Shown here: positions 1-8,244 of the stretch, piece after piece
How the letters are laid out: every line of letters begins with the position of its first letter
Position numbering within the stretch: the first letter of the stretch is position 1
From: Solobacterium sp.
GTDB taxonomy: Bacteria > Bacillota_I > Bacilli_A > Erysipelotrichales > Erysipelotrichaceae
Assembly (NCBI GenBank): GCA_017515505.1
Contig: JAFWFT010000098.1
Span: forward strand, 1-33,343
Direction of reading: 5' to 3'
Length of the DNA: 33,343 nucleotides
The notes under the pieces: generated by a model
Databases searched by the model: none
What the model was told of the DNA's origin: nothing
Seen by the model: the letters and a program-made list of their open reading frames with translations, nothing else
Program-made: the position numbers and the translations under genes

Positions 1-71
1 AGTGGTGTAATTCTTACTCCCATTGAAGTTGGTGAAGCAATCCCATACTGATACTTTTTCTTTAATCGCAT
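1..71 (-). CDS. N-terminal fragment, possible PfkB-type sugar (KDG) kinase
   Basis: Only the first 23 codons lie in the window. They read MRLKKKYQYGIASPTSMGVR and then ITP. The ATG at 71-69 follows a good ribosome binding site (AGAAGGAG, about 79-86), and the uxaC stop codon lies only 12 bases upstream, so this is the next gene of the same operon. The 'ASPTSMGVRITP' stretch reminds me of the N-terminus of PfkB-family 2-dehydro-3-deoxygluconokinases of Firmicutes, and such a kinase would fit directly after UxaC in uronate breakdown. That identification rests on memory of a short motif plus context, so it is tentative. The presence of a translated gene is more secure than its function. Confidence 0.45.
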   Translation of the reverse strand, partial: MRLKKKYQYGIASPTSMGVRITP

Positions 72-83
72 AATCTTCTCCTT

Positions 84-1472
84 CTAGAATCCAAAATATT
101 CTTTCGCATTATTATAAGAAACATCTTCTACAATTTTTCTTAGTTTATTTTCATCATTTGGGTATCTGCCTTGGTTTACTAAATCCGCTAAGAAAACACA
201 TAATACGCGTCTGAAGTATTCATGTCTTGCGTAACTTGTAAAACTTCTAGAATCCGTCAACATTCCCACAAAGCCAGCTAAATATCCTTGGGCCGCTAAA
301 CTTTGTAGTTGAGCGTACATCCCATCATAATTATCATTAAACCACCAAGCACTACCATGTTGGAGTTTTGATTTCGTTGGACCTTCTTGGAAACAACCCA
401 TCACCGTATCAATTGCGGTATTATCATTTGGGTTTAAAGAGTAGAGGATTGTTTTAGGTAAGAAACCTTCTTGATCACATAGATTTAAGAAATCCGCCAA
501 TTGATCAATACTTCCACTATCCCCAATACTATCGCCTCCTGCATCAACACCATAATAACGTAGTAAATGTATACGATTATCACGTTTCACACCATAGTGT
601 AGTTGTGATACCCAATCGTTTGTGTGATACCATTTATGGAGTTCTTTTAAGAGTGCAGTTTTAAATTGTTCAATTTCATTCAAAGATAGTGTATCTTCAT
701 TGAAACGTTTCCGAACAATACTCTTTATCTCTTCTTCTGTATATGGAACACATGGAACATGTGCGATACCATGATCTGCGACACGACATTCATTTCCTTT
801 AAAGAATTCAAAGCGACGATGTAGTGCTTCTAATAATGTTTCATAAGAAGTAATTGGCATATTCGATACATCTTCTAAACGTTTGATATAATCCATCCAA
901 TCTTTCTTTTCGATATTTAAGACTTTATCTGGACGCCAAGCAGGTAAAACTTTAAAACCTAAATCTTGTGTACGCATGAGACGATGATATTCTAAATCAT
1001 CAATTGGATCATCGGTTGTACAAATGATTTTTACATTGGATTCTCGTATGAGTTTTTGGGCAGATAGATCTTTAATTTTATTATTTGCGATTTGCCATAC
1101 TTCTTCTGCTGTTGTTTCATCTAAAATACCTTCATATCCAAAATAATTCTTTAGTTCCATATGGCACCATTCATATAGTGGATTTCCAATCGCTAACGAT
1201 AAAGCTTTCGCCCACATCAAGAACTTTTCTTTATCATCTTTATTACCTGTAATATACGCTTCATCAATTCCATAAGAACGCATTAAACGCCATTTATAAT
1301 GATCTCCTTTTAACCAAATCTCTGTAATATTATTGAATTTAATATCTTCATAGATTTCTTTCGGAGATAAATGACAATGATAATCAATAATTGGCATTTC
1401 TTTCGCATACTGAAATAACCGTTTTGAAACAGCGTCATTTAATAAATAATCATCTTTTATAAATACATCCAT
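84..1472 (-). CDS. uxaC: Glucuronate (uronate) isomerase
   Basis: The 462-residue protein isomerises D-glucuronate to D-fructuronate (and galacturonate to tagaturonate), the first cytosolic step of the Ashwell uronate pathway. It has the full usual length of the UxaC family, a divergent member of the amidohydrolase fold. The early DYHCH motif (H32, H34) is the usual start of the metal site, and the later RADHGIAHVP-like and GGDSIGDSGS segments are in family order. The ATG at 1472 has a strong ribosome binding site (AAGGAGG, 1481-1487) that overlaps the stop codon of the upstream hydrolase, which implies translational coupling. It is part of the minus-strand operon that begins near 9228. Function is confident; which uronate is used in vivo is not visible. 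Confidence 0.95.
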   Translation of the reverse strand: MDVFIKDDYLLNDAVSKRLFQYAKEMPIIDYHCHLSPKEIYEDIKFNNITEIWLKGDHYKWRLMRSYGIDEAYITGNKDDKEKFLMWAKALSLAIGNPLYEWCHMELKNYFGYEGILDETTAEEVWQIANNKIKDLSAQKLIRESNVKIICTTDDPIDDLEYHRLMRTQDLGFKVLPAWRPDKVLNIEKKDWMDYIKRLEDVSNMPITSYETLLEALHRRFEFFKGNECRVADHGIAHVPCVPYTEEEIKSIVRKRFNEDTLSLNEIEQFKTALLKELHKWYHTNDWVSQLHYGVKRDNRIHLLRYYGVDAGGDSIGDSGSIDQLADFLNLCDQEGFLPKTILYSLNPNDNTAIDTVMGCFQEGPTKSKLQHGSAWWFNDNYDGMYAQLQSLAAQGYLAGFVGMLTDSRSFTSYARHEYFRRVLCVFLADLVNQGRYPNDENKLRKIVEDVSYNNAKEYFGF

Positions 1473-1485
1473 TGTTTATACCTCC

Positions 1486-2460
1486 TTACTTTAATAAAGC
1501 TTTGAGTTTTTGATCCATTTCCTCTTGGGTTGGCGTTTGTACAATACCCCATTGATAAACACGTTGTAGTGGCACACTGCGAATATGACTATCAGTTTTC
1601 GCACGGAATGCGATATCTGGTAAATACTCTTCTATAAGTGTCCAAGCTTCTTCATGATACATCAAAGCGCCAATTCGACTTCGAATACTTAATTCCTTTA
1701 AATCTTCTTCAATATCACCTAACAATAAAGATGTGTCTCTTCCTATGTGATTGATGAAGGAAATCGCATGTGGTAACCACGTTGCGTAATCCTTATTCAC
1801 AACACCACTTTCCTTCGTTCCTAAAGATAATCCATGATCTCCCGTTACATAAACATGAAGTTCATATGGAACTTTCTTTTCTGCATATGCTTTTGCTAAC
1901 TCTAAGGATTCCATAGAAGGTACTGTACTATCCCCTTGGCAAAGGAACAGAAATGCAGGTGGAGTATCTTCTGTAATCGCATGGATTAGATTTCTTTGTT
2001 CAATACCTAAATGGCGCATTGTTTCTTCACGATATACGCCATAACCTAAAATGAAACAATATGGTTTCACTCCACCGACTACATAACTTGAAAACGCTAA
2101 GTTTGCACCTGCACTAAATCCAACAAGTCCTATTTGATCTTTTCGAATATGAAGTTCTTCTCCATGTTCTTGTAGATATGCAAAAGCATCTTGCACATCT
2201 ATGATTGCATGTTCATAAACATGTTCAACATCTACTTTTGGAGATCCAAATAAACCATCGATTGTACTGTATTCCAAAACAAAGGTTTGAAAACCTTCTT
2301 CAAAAAAAGCTTTCGCAACAGGCTCTCCTTCTCCCGGGGCGCAATAACGATATGCGCCCCCAGGAAGAATTAGAATTGCATTTCTTTCCTTTTCATCTTC
2401 ATGAAGATAGGATGTTAATGTTGCTTCATGAGAAGATAACGACATCTTAGTGATTATCAT
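1486..2460 (-). CDS. Alpha/beta hydrolase (esterase/lipase-like) with C-terminal extension
   Basis: This 324-residue protein has the alpha/beta-hydrolase fold of the bacterial acetyl-xylan-esterase/BD-FAE type. The oxyanion-hole segment LPGGAY is at 33-38, the nucleophile motif GFSAG has S116, and the probable acid and base are D177 (QGDSTVP) and H209 (GDHGLSLG). There is no signal peptide, so it acts in the cytoplasm. About 85 extra residues after position 240 lie beyond the hydrolase core and form a charged, mostly helical tail that I do not recognise. It starts 2 bases after the GH3 stop codon and its stop overlaps the uxaC ribosome binding site. A role in removing acetyl or other ester groups from the imported uronate sugar is inference from the operon. 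No clear Shine-Dalgarno is seen, so translation may depend on coupling to the GH3 gene. Confidence 0.82.
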   Translation of the reverse strand: MIITKMSLSSHEATLTSYLHEDEKERNAILILPGGAYRYCAPGEGEPVAKAFFEEGFQTFVLEYSTIDGLFGSPKVDVEHVYEHAIIDVQDAFAYLQEHGEELHIRKDQIGLVGFSAGANLAFSSYVVGGVKPYCFILGYGVYREETMRHLGIEQRNLIHAITEDTPPAFLFLCQGDSTVPSMESLELAKAYAEKKVPYELHVYVTGDHGLSLGTKESGVVNKDYATWLPHAISFINHIGRDTSLLLGDIEEDLKELSIRSRIGALMYHEEAWTLIEEYLPDIAFRAKTDSHIRSVPLQRVYQWGIVQTPTQEEMDQKLKALLK

Positions 2461-2462
2461 AA

Positions 2463-4193
2463 CTATAATTTAGTTTCCCAACGACCACACCATACAAGAT
2501 CATTTGCATGACCTTTAAATTCAGATTGTCCAATCATCTTTTCAACACTAGCACGAATATATTCTCTTTCAGAACAATATGCATTTATAAATGTTTTTAG
2601 TTGTGGAACATCATATAAGTGATTGGTGTAATTTAAGGAAATGCCAATGGTTGGAACTTCATGAATATACCAAGGAATTTCATTGGAATGTGCAATTGTC
2701 CATTTCAAACGCACATTATTCTCTTGCGCATATCCAACCATATTTATTACAAGTAATACTATATCATATCTATTCTTGAAATCTTCAGCAGATTCCTTCT
2801 CTTCTAAGACAGACCATAAGTCTACAGTTCCAGCACTTTCTCTTTCGACTTCATAGAAATTCTTATAGAGATCAACTTCAAATCCTACTTTTTCAAGTTC
2901 TTCTACCATGATTTTCTTAGCCTTATCAGTAGGAGCCTTAATGGAAGCAGGCGCAGATTCAATGAAATATAAGCGCACGCGTTTCTTTTCTTTTGGATTT
3001 AATGGTAATAAATGTTGAGTGTCTTTTACGAGTGTAATGGATTCATTTGCGCTTTCATATGCCATTTCATGGTGCTTTTCACAACCAACTACATCCAATC
3101 CGCTTTCATCTGGGAATTGTAAATGATTAAGTCCAAGTTTTGCTTTTAAACCAAGAATACGATGTAACGCATCATCTAATCGTTCTTGTGTGATTAAACC
3201 ACTTCGAATTCCTTCTCTCATATATTCGAAATCTTCATCCGCATCATTGTAGTAAAGATACATATCACATCCAGCAGCGATAGCCGCAGGTACTTGATAT
3301 GATCTAGGAGCCATACAAGACATTCCTCCCATATGAGATGCATCGGTAGTAATAAGACCATTAAAACCTAATTCTCCACGTAAAACATCTGTCAGTAATG
3401 TTTTTGACATGGTTGCGGGCATGATCTCTTCATCTTTAATATCTGGATTGTATTTTCTCTCTAAAGCAGGTTGACATATATGTCCTATCATCATAGATTC
3501 AACACCTTCATCAATGAGTTCTTTATAAACTCGACCAAATGTGTTTTCCCATTCTTCAACGCTTAAGTCATTACAACCTAAGTTTAAATGTTGATCTCTT
3601 TCTTCAGAACCATCACCTGGAAAGTGTTTCGCACAACATGCTAATCCAATTCTCTTCATTTCATCCATATAGGCTTTTGAATTCATGATGACATTATCTG
3701 GATCATCTCCAAATGCACGGTTATTCACAATGGTATTACGCCAATTGGATACAATATCGCAGATTGGTGCAAAGGTCCAATTACAACCAACAGCCTTCGC
3801 TTCTGTACCACCTGCTCTTGCCATATTACGTACTGGAATGTCATTAGGTGCTGCTCCACAAGCATGTTCTGGAGCAATTGTTGTACCACCAATGATGGAC
3901 TTTCCTGCACCATTTTCAATGTTTGCAGCAATTAATAATGGTACTTTTGAATATTGTTGGAATAAACGATTCTGATTCCAAGTTTGATGTGTATTTGCTC
4001 CTTGCCATCTAAGCCCACCTGGATGATATTTTTCAACAATATTCTTAATACGCTCTTCGTTATCTCTATGAATATTCATCACAATAAACAATTGTCCTAT
4101 TTTTTCATCTTCACTCATAGAAGCAATTGTGTCTTCTACCCATTTAATTTGTTCTTCATTCAAATAGAATGGCTTTTTTGTTAAATCAACCAT
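2463..4193 (-). CDS. Glycoside hydrolase family 3 protein (beta-glycosidase / NagZ-like)
   Basis: The 576-residue protein has the GH3 N-terminal TIM barrel (about 10-350) followed by an alpha/beta C-terminal domain. The NagZ-like loop KHFPGDG (189-195) with D200 and H202 matches the family's KHFPGHG...DSH motif, including the His used as general acid/base. The nucleophile is probably D284 in TTDASHMGG. There is no signal peptide, so it would cleave a substrate already imported by the ABC transporter upstream. Ribosome binding site AAAGGAG lies 8 bases before the ATG. The NagZ-like loop suggests a beta-N-acetylhexosaminidase ancestry, but the uronate operon context argues for another specificity, such as releasing a uronic acid from a glycoside. 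Exact substrate is unknown. Confidence 0.85.
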   Translation of the reverse strand: MVDLTKKPFYLNEEQIKWVEDTIASMSEDEKIGQLFIVMNIHRDNEERIKNIVEKYHPGGLRWQGANTHQTWNQNRLFQQYSKVPLLIAANIENGAGKSIIGGTTIAPEHACGAAPNDIPVRNMARAGGTEAKAVGCNWTFAPICDIVSNWRNTIVNNRAFGDDPDNVIMNSKAYMDEMKRIGLACCAKHFPGDGSEERDQHLNLGCNDLSVEEWENTFGRVYKELIDEGVESMMIGHICQPALERKYNPDIKDEEIMPATMSKTLLTDVLRGELGFNGLITTDASHMGGMSCMAPRSYQVPAAIAAGCDMYLYYNDADEDFEYMREGIRSGLITQERLDDALHRILGLKAKLGLNHLQFPDESGLDVVGCEKHHEMAYESANESITLVKDTQHLLPLNPKEKKRVRLYFIESAPASIKAPTDKAKKIMVEELEKVGFEVDLYKNFYEVERESAGTVDLWSVLEEKESAEDFKNRYDIVLLVINMVGYAQENNVRLKWTIAHSNEIPWYIHEVPTIGISLNYTNHLYDVPQLKTFINAYCSEREYIRASVEKMIGQSEFKGHANDLVWCGRWETKL

Positions 4194-4220
4194 ATCGATT
4201 ACTCCTTTTCTTTCATTATA

Positions 4221-4247
4221 AAATAGCCGCCTAAATGACGGCTATTT
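4221..4247 (-). terminator. Intra-operon hairpin between second permease and GH3 gene
   Basis: A 9-bp perfect stem, AAATAGCCG (4221-4229) pairing with CGGCTATTT (4239-4247), has a 9-base loop and is followed on the minus strand by the weak T-tract TTTTATAAT. It sits just after the stop codon of the second permease and before the GH3 ribosome binding site. It may act as a partial terminator or 3'-end stabiliser that separates transporter from enzyme expression. Confidence 0.6.
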
Positions 4248-4256
4248 CAATTCATT

Positions 4257-5279
4257 TTAAGCAACTGCTTCAGCGGGTGAATTCTTCTTCATTTGATGAG
4301 CTAATTCAATCCGAGCTTTTTCAGCTGCACGATTCTTAGCAAAGTGTTCATTTGCTAGGAATACTAAGAAGCCCACAAACAATAACATATTGAATACACT
4401 TGTGTTTGCTTCTGATAGTTCTAATTGTGTTAAACCATAAGAGAAGATTTTAATTGTTAATGCTGCAACTATGATACCGATTGCAGAATTGCTCTTACGA
4501 CCAATATAATTACCAAGAATCATAGAGAACATATTTGCAGCAACTACACCATTACTTGTTAAACCAAGTGATGCAGCCATTTGTGTTGTATAAGAGACAT
4601 CAATAACGCCTGCGATACATACAAGTGCACCCGCAAATGTATAACATAATACTGTATTCTTAAAGATATTAATTCCACTATTTTGCGCAATCAATTGTGA
4701 TCCTTGAATCGCTTTTAATTCATAACCAAATCTGGTTTTATTCATTAAGAGTGTCACAATTATTCCAACAATTACTACAACCCCAATAATGAATGCTGTA
4801 TCACTTAGAATTGCCATTCCATTTTTACCAAATAAGTTTAATCCTTTTCCGCCAGAAACTACATATGGGAACACTTCCCAAATAAGCCCCATACCAATAC
4901 CTAATACCATTGGCGGAACACGTAACCAAATAAACATGATTCCAGTTAAGAACCCAAATAGTAAACCAAAGGCAATCGCAAAGATTAATAACCATATACC
5001 AGAAAGGTTAAGATTTAAAGCAATAACACCACCAATAATTGTACCTGCTAAACGTTGTGCACCTAAGGATAAATCAAAACGACCACTTGTTAAGTTGAAT
5101 GATAATGCAAATGCAATCATTGCAGATACACCAGCATTACGAATTAATGTCTTAACATCTAACATTGAATTTAATACATGCTTTTGTACAAGTGCCATCG
5201 TGATGATTTCCATAATCAGATACATACCTATTGGAAAGGCGATGGTGAATAATATGTTTTTTAGTCTCTCATTTTTCAT
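4257..5279 (-). CDS. Sugar ABC transporter permease (RbsC-like, second copy)
   Basis: This is an integral membrane permease of the BPD_transp_2 (ribose/xylose/galactose) family, about 340 residues and rich in hydrophobic helices. Family-typical segments include SGRFDLSLGAQ near the second helix and GNYIGRKSNSAIG late in the protein. The start is better placed at the ATG at 5279 than at 5285: the sequence GGGAG lies 6 bases from the former and directly against the latter. It pairs with the other permease at 6683-7669, giving a heterodimeric channel, as expected for an importer with two different permeases. It lies after the binding-protein gene, separated by a strong hairpin. Substrate specificity cannot be read from sequence. 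Confidence 0.88.
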   Translation of the reverse strand: MKNERLKNILFTIAFPIGMYLIMEIITMALVQKHVLNSMLDVKTLIRNAGVSAMIAFALSFNLTSGRFDLSLGAQRLAGTIIGGVIALNLNLSGIWLLIFAIAFGLLFGFLTGIMFIWLRVPPMVLGIGMGLIWEVFPYVVSGGKGLNLFGKNGMAILSDTAFIIGVVVIVGIIVTLLMNKTRFGYELKAIQGSQLIAQNSGINIFKNTVLCYTFAGALVCIAGVIDVSYTTQMAASLGLTSNGVVAANMFSMILGNYIGRKSNSAIGIIVAALTIKIFSYGLTQLELSEANTSVFNMLLFVGFLVFLANEHFAKNRAAEKARIELAHQMKKNSPAEAVA

Positions 5280-5311
5280 ATTCATCTCCCATGGAGTTTT
5301 TACTACCTAAT

Positions 5312-5334
5312 GAGAGGGCGAAAGTCGCCCTCTC
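5312..5334 (-). other. GC-rich hairpin after substrate-binding protein gene
   Basis: GAGAGGGCGA (5312-5321) pairs perfectly with TCGCCCTCTC (5325-5334) around a 3-base loop. It lies in the 70-base gap after the binding-protein stop codon. On the minus strand it is not followed by a T-run, so it is unlikely to be a full intrinsic terminator. It is more likely an mRNA-stabilising element protecting the binding-protein transcript from 3' decay. Confidence 0.7.
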
Positions 5335-5355
5335 GCATATTTGTTTATAAAGTTA

Positions 5356-6636
5356 TTATTTTACTTTCTTACTAATAACTGCGTTTACATCAGAAACTTC
5401 TTTTAATAAGTTTGCTAAATCGCTTGAACTGATTGAACCGATATATTTATCAAGATCATCAGAGTTGATAACATATGTATCATGACCAGTATCTAATTTA
5501 CCAATGCCAGCATATGTTTCAGCATTCATACAAGCCCATGGAGAAACACCTAATAATACAGCATTCCCACCATCTTTAACAGTTTCGCCATTGCCAGCTA
5601 AACCTTGATAAATTTCAATTGCATTAACTGCATTTGCAACGTTTAATGGGTTGATAATTGCAGCATTTAAAATTGAATTTCCAAAGCTATCTTTTGTGTT
5701 GAAACCTGTTTCTGTTTGCGCTTCGATACTAGCTGTACCAATAATACGTACATCTTTATTGAGAGATTTTTCAACTTCATCAATTGCAGTTGTGAATGCA
5801 GCATAGCTGAACACAGCTGCGAATGTATCATAGTTACCAGTTTGTAATTGCGCTTGGATTGTAGGTAATGCAGCACTTGGATCACGTCCTGGATAGATGT
5901 AGATATTTACATCATCACGGCCAGTAGCAACTGGTCCTGGATCTTGTGTATTGATGATTTCATCAATTGATTTTTCGAACTTAAGATCATATGTTTCTTC
6001 AAATGCTTTTAACATGCCTTCTACAGAATAGTAGTGAGAAGCAGCACCTTGTCCGATTGCACCACCAACAGCAGCACCAGAGAAGATAACGATTGAATGA
6101 GGTTCACCATCACCAATTAAATCTTTTAAAGCTGTCTTATATGCTTCACCAAATTCTAATGCACCAGCACCACAGTGACCTAAGTTATGACTGAGAGCTT
6201 TTACATCATCATTTAGAGCAGAGTTTTGTGTTGTAAACCACATACCCCATTCTTCTGCTTTACGAGCACCTTGTGCAACTGCATCATTTTGTGTAACTAA
6301 GTTAATTAAGCCAACACATCCTGCAGCATATGCTTGATCCATAAAGTCAACAAGACCATTAGCATCTGATAATTTTTCAGAGAACATGAATTCCATATTT
6401 AATTTTGGTCCAAGTTCTTCCGTGAAATATTTCTTTTGAATTTCCCAAGTTTCACCTTCGTGAACGGTTGCTACACCAATTTTTCTTGGCGCTTCATTAG
6501 AAGCAGGAGCCGCTTCTGATGTTTCTGTTGCACTTCCAGTATTGGATTCAGTAGCTGTACTTGTAGCATTTTGTCCACACGCAACTAATGAACCAACTAG
6601 GAATAACGCAACGAATGATTTAAATAGTTTTTTCAT
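5356..6636 (-). CDS. Sugar ABC transporter substrate-binding lipoprotein
   Basis: The 426-residue protein begins with a lipoprotein signal peptide: KK at 2-3, a hydrophobic stretch, and lipobox LVAC with the lipidated Cys at position 20. A low-complexity Ser/Thr/Ala/Glu linker (about 21-50) follows, typical of Gram-positive lipoproteins. The rest looks like the periplasmic binding protein fold of sugar transporters (type 1, ribose-like), for example IGVATVHEGETW near the start of the mature domain. It is longer than the usual ribose-type proteins (about 300-350). Ribosome binding site AGGAGG is close to the ATG. It lies between the two permease genes, as the receptor that captures the substrate outside the membrane. 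Ligand unknown; a uronate-containing sugar is inferred from context. Confidence 0.9.
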   Translation of the reverse strand: MKKLFKSFVALFLVGSLVACGQNATSTATESNTGSATETSEAAPASNEAPRKIGVATVHEGETWEIQKKYFTEELGPKLNMEFMFSEKLSDANGLVDFMDQAYAAGCVGLINLVTQNDAVAQGARKAEEWGMWFTTQNSALNDDVKALSHNLGHCGAGALEFGEAYKTALKDLIGDGEPHSIVIFSGAAVGGAIGQGAASHYYSVEGMLKAFEETYDLKFEKSIDEIINTQDPGPVATGRDDVNIYIYPGRDPSAALPTIQAQLQTGNYDTFAAVFSYAAFTTAIDEVEKSLNKDVRIIGTASIEAQTETGFNTKDSFGNSILNAAIINPLNVANAVNAIEIYQGLAGNGETVKDGGNAVLLGVSPWACMNAETYAGIGKLDTGHDTYVINSDDLDKYIGSISSSDLANLLKEVSDVNAVISKKVK

Positions 6637-6682
6637 TTTTCCCTCCTATATTTCTAGATAAATGAATGATATGGTTTACGGC

Positions 6683-7669
6683 TTATCCTTCCGGAGCCGG
6701 TAATCCCTTAGGACGTTGTTGAGCAGTCATGATTAGAATTAAGAAGATAATTCCACGTACTGCTTGGATGATGGTACTATCAACCCCAATCATTAATAAC
6801 CCTTGGTTTAATACACAAACAGTAAGGGCACCGATAATACCTGTATATGCGAAACTCTTAGAGCCTCCAAAGATACTCATACCGCCTAATACAATCGCCA
6901 ACATGACATCTGTATTTAATGTGGATAAGGTTTGTGTTCCTACAGAGCCACCACGCACAATCACTAGTAATGCTCCAATACCACTGCCGATTCCCGCTAT
7001 GATAAACGCGATTAAGATGTATTTACTCTTTTGAATACCGGTTTGTTCAGCACAGAGATTGTTTGTCCCAATCATTTTTAGTGAACGTCCAATCGCTGTA
7101 AAGTGGAACAAGATAATTGCCAAGATGAAGAATAGTACAAACGCAATGACTGAGAAATTATTACGTGTTAATGAATCAATCAGTTCAAATGGCAACGATA
7201 CAGTAGATCCACCTAGAATAGATTCTTGAATCGCTTTTAGTAATGTCATCATAACGATGGTGACATACATAACACGAACATTGAACAATGTGGATAAGAG
7301 TGCAGATAACGCCATAATGATGACACCCAATAAGATTGAAGATACCACCATTAATACGAATGAATTTGTCGCATTATAGACCATGCCTGCTAGTGTTGCG
7401 ACTAATACAGTTGTCGCACCCATTGCCAAGTTAACGTTTCCTGAAGCAAAGATGAAACTTGCGCCTGTCGCTACTGTTGCGACAATTAGTGCTTGTTCAA
7501 ATATCATCTTTAGAATAGAAGGCGTTGCGAATCTTCCTCCTGTTTGACTTGTAAAGAAGAGTACAAGAAGAACTAAGAAGATAATAGGTAATGTATGCAC
7601 AAACCATCTTTGTTCTGCTAGACGCTTAACTTTTGTCAAAAATGACTTCTCTTGTTTACTTTCTGACAT
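6683..7669 (-). CDS. Sugar ABC transporter permease (RbsC-like, first copy)
   Basis: This 328-residue polytopic membrane protein of the BPD_transp_2 family has the typical segments SGNVNLAMGA (early), the loop AEQTGIQKSKY (coupling to the ATPase) and GGMSIFGGSKS near the end. The ATG at 7669 has ribosome binding site AGGAGG, which overlaps the TAG stop codon (7678-7680) of the upstream ATPase fragment, so the two are translationally coupled. It is probably the partner of the permease at 4257-5279. The protein appears complete. Its substrate cannot be told from sequence. Confidence 0.9.
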   Translation of the reverse strand: MSESKQEKSFLTKVKRLAEQRWFVHTLPIIFLVLLVLFFTSQTGGRFATPSILKMIFEQALIVATVATGASFIFASGNVNLAMGATTVLVATLAGMVYNATNSFVLMVVSSILLGVIIMALSALLSTLFNVRVMYVTIVMMTLLKAIQESILGGSTVSLPFELIDSLTRNNFSVIAFVLFFILAIILFHFTAIGRSLKMIGTNNLCAEQTGIQKSKYILIAFIIAGIGSGIGALLVIVRGGSVGTQTLSTLNTDVMLAIVLGGMSIFGGSKSFAYTGIIGALTVCVLNQGLLMIGVDSTIIQAVRGIIFLILIMTAQQRPKGLPAPEG

Positions 7670-7677
7670 AAGGCCTC

Positions 7678-8244
7678 CTAAATCATGTAGTTGATCAAAT
7701 CTTGCTCGGATAAGCCGTTGACGCGTAATCTCTCCGCTGTCACCTTGCCATCTTTCATCATAAGAATTCGATCACACATTCCAATTAATTCTGTTAATTC
7801 TTCTGAAATTAGAAGTATTGATTTCCCCGATTTCTTCATTTCATTCATCAATTGATACATCGCTGCTTTAACACCAACATCAATACCACGTGTTGGGCAG
7901 TCTAGAATCAATATCTGTGCATCTGATGCAATCCATTTGCCAAATACAACCTTTTGTTTATTACCACCAGATAAGGTATTAACTTTATAGTTCTTGCCTG
8001 CGCATTTAATCGATAATTCACGTATTTGTTCATCAACATAAGCTGCTTCTTTTTTGAAAGAGATGATACCTTTAAATAATTCATTTGCTTTATAACCCGT
8101 ACTCGCAATATTCTCTGCGATGGTTGCGGATAAACCTAACGATTCAGTATCACGATTCTTAGAAACATAACCCATACGTTTCGCTATTGCTGTCTTTGGA
8201 TTATTGATAACTGTTCCATCTGCAACAGTTACTTTTCCATCCAC
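7678..8244 (-). CDS. Sugar ABC transporter ATPase, C-terminal fragment (frameshifted RbsA-like)
   Basis: This reading frame (188 residues from a GTG at 8244-8242) encodes only the second half of the second nucleotide-binding domain of an RbsA/MglA-type ATPase. It has the signature LSGGN (91-95) and a Walker B-like LDCPTRG (114-120). The usual catalytic Glu is Cys (C116), and the switch-His position is Ser in LLISEEL. The domain's Walker A region is in the preceding reading frame. The GTG shares one base with the TAG stop of that frame (TAGTG), so reinitiation is conceivable. Adding one A to the AAAA run at 8248-8251 would fuse both frames with family-typical spacing (...FGVEK-VVDGKV...). It is therefore best read as part of one gene, 7678-9179, broken by a frameshift. 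Confidence 0.85.
   Translation of the reverse strand: MDGKVTVADGTVINNPKTAIAKRMGYVSKNRDTESLGLSATIAENIASTGYKANELFKGIISFKKEAAYVDEQIRELSIKCAGKNYKVNTLSGGNKQKVVFGKWIASDAQILILDCPTRGIDVGVKAAMYQLMNEMKKSGKSILLISEELTELIGMCDRILMMKDGKVTAERLRVNGLSEQDLINYMI

Noticed and set aside
2089-2102. Cre-like TGAAAACGCTAAGT
   Set aside because: It lies inside the hydrolase coding region and has a mismatch at a conserved C; such near-matches are expected by chance.
4789-5310. A 173-codon open frame on the plus strand opposite the second permease
   Set aside because: It is antisense to a clear membrane permease, has no ribosome binding site, and its proline/isoleucine-rich translation is typical of the reverse of hydrophobic coding DNA.
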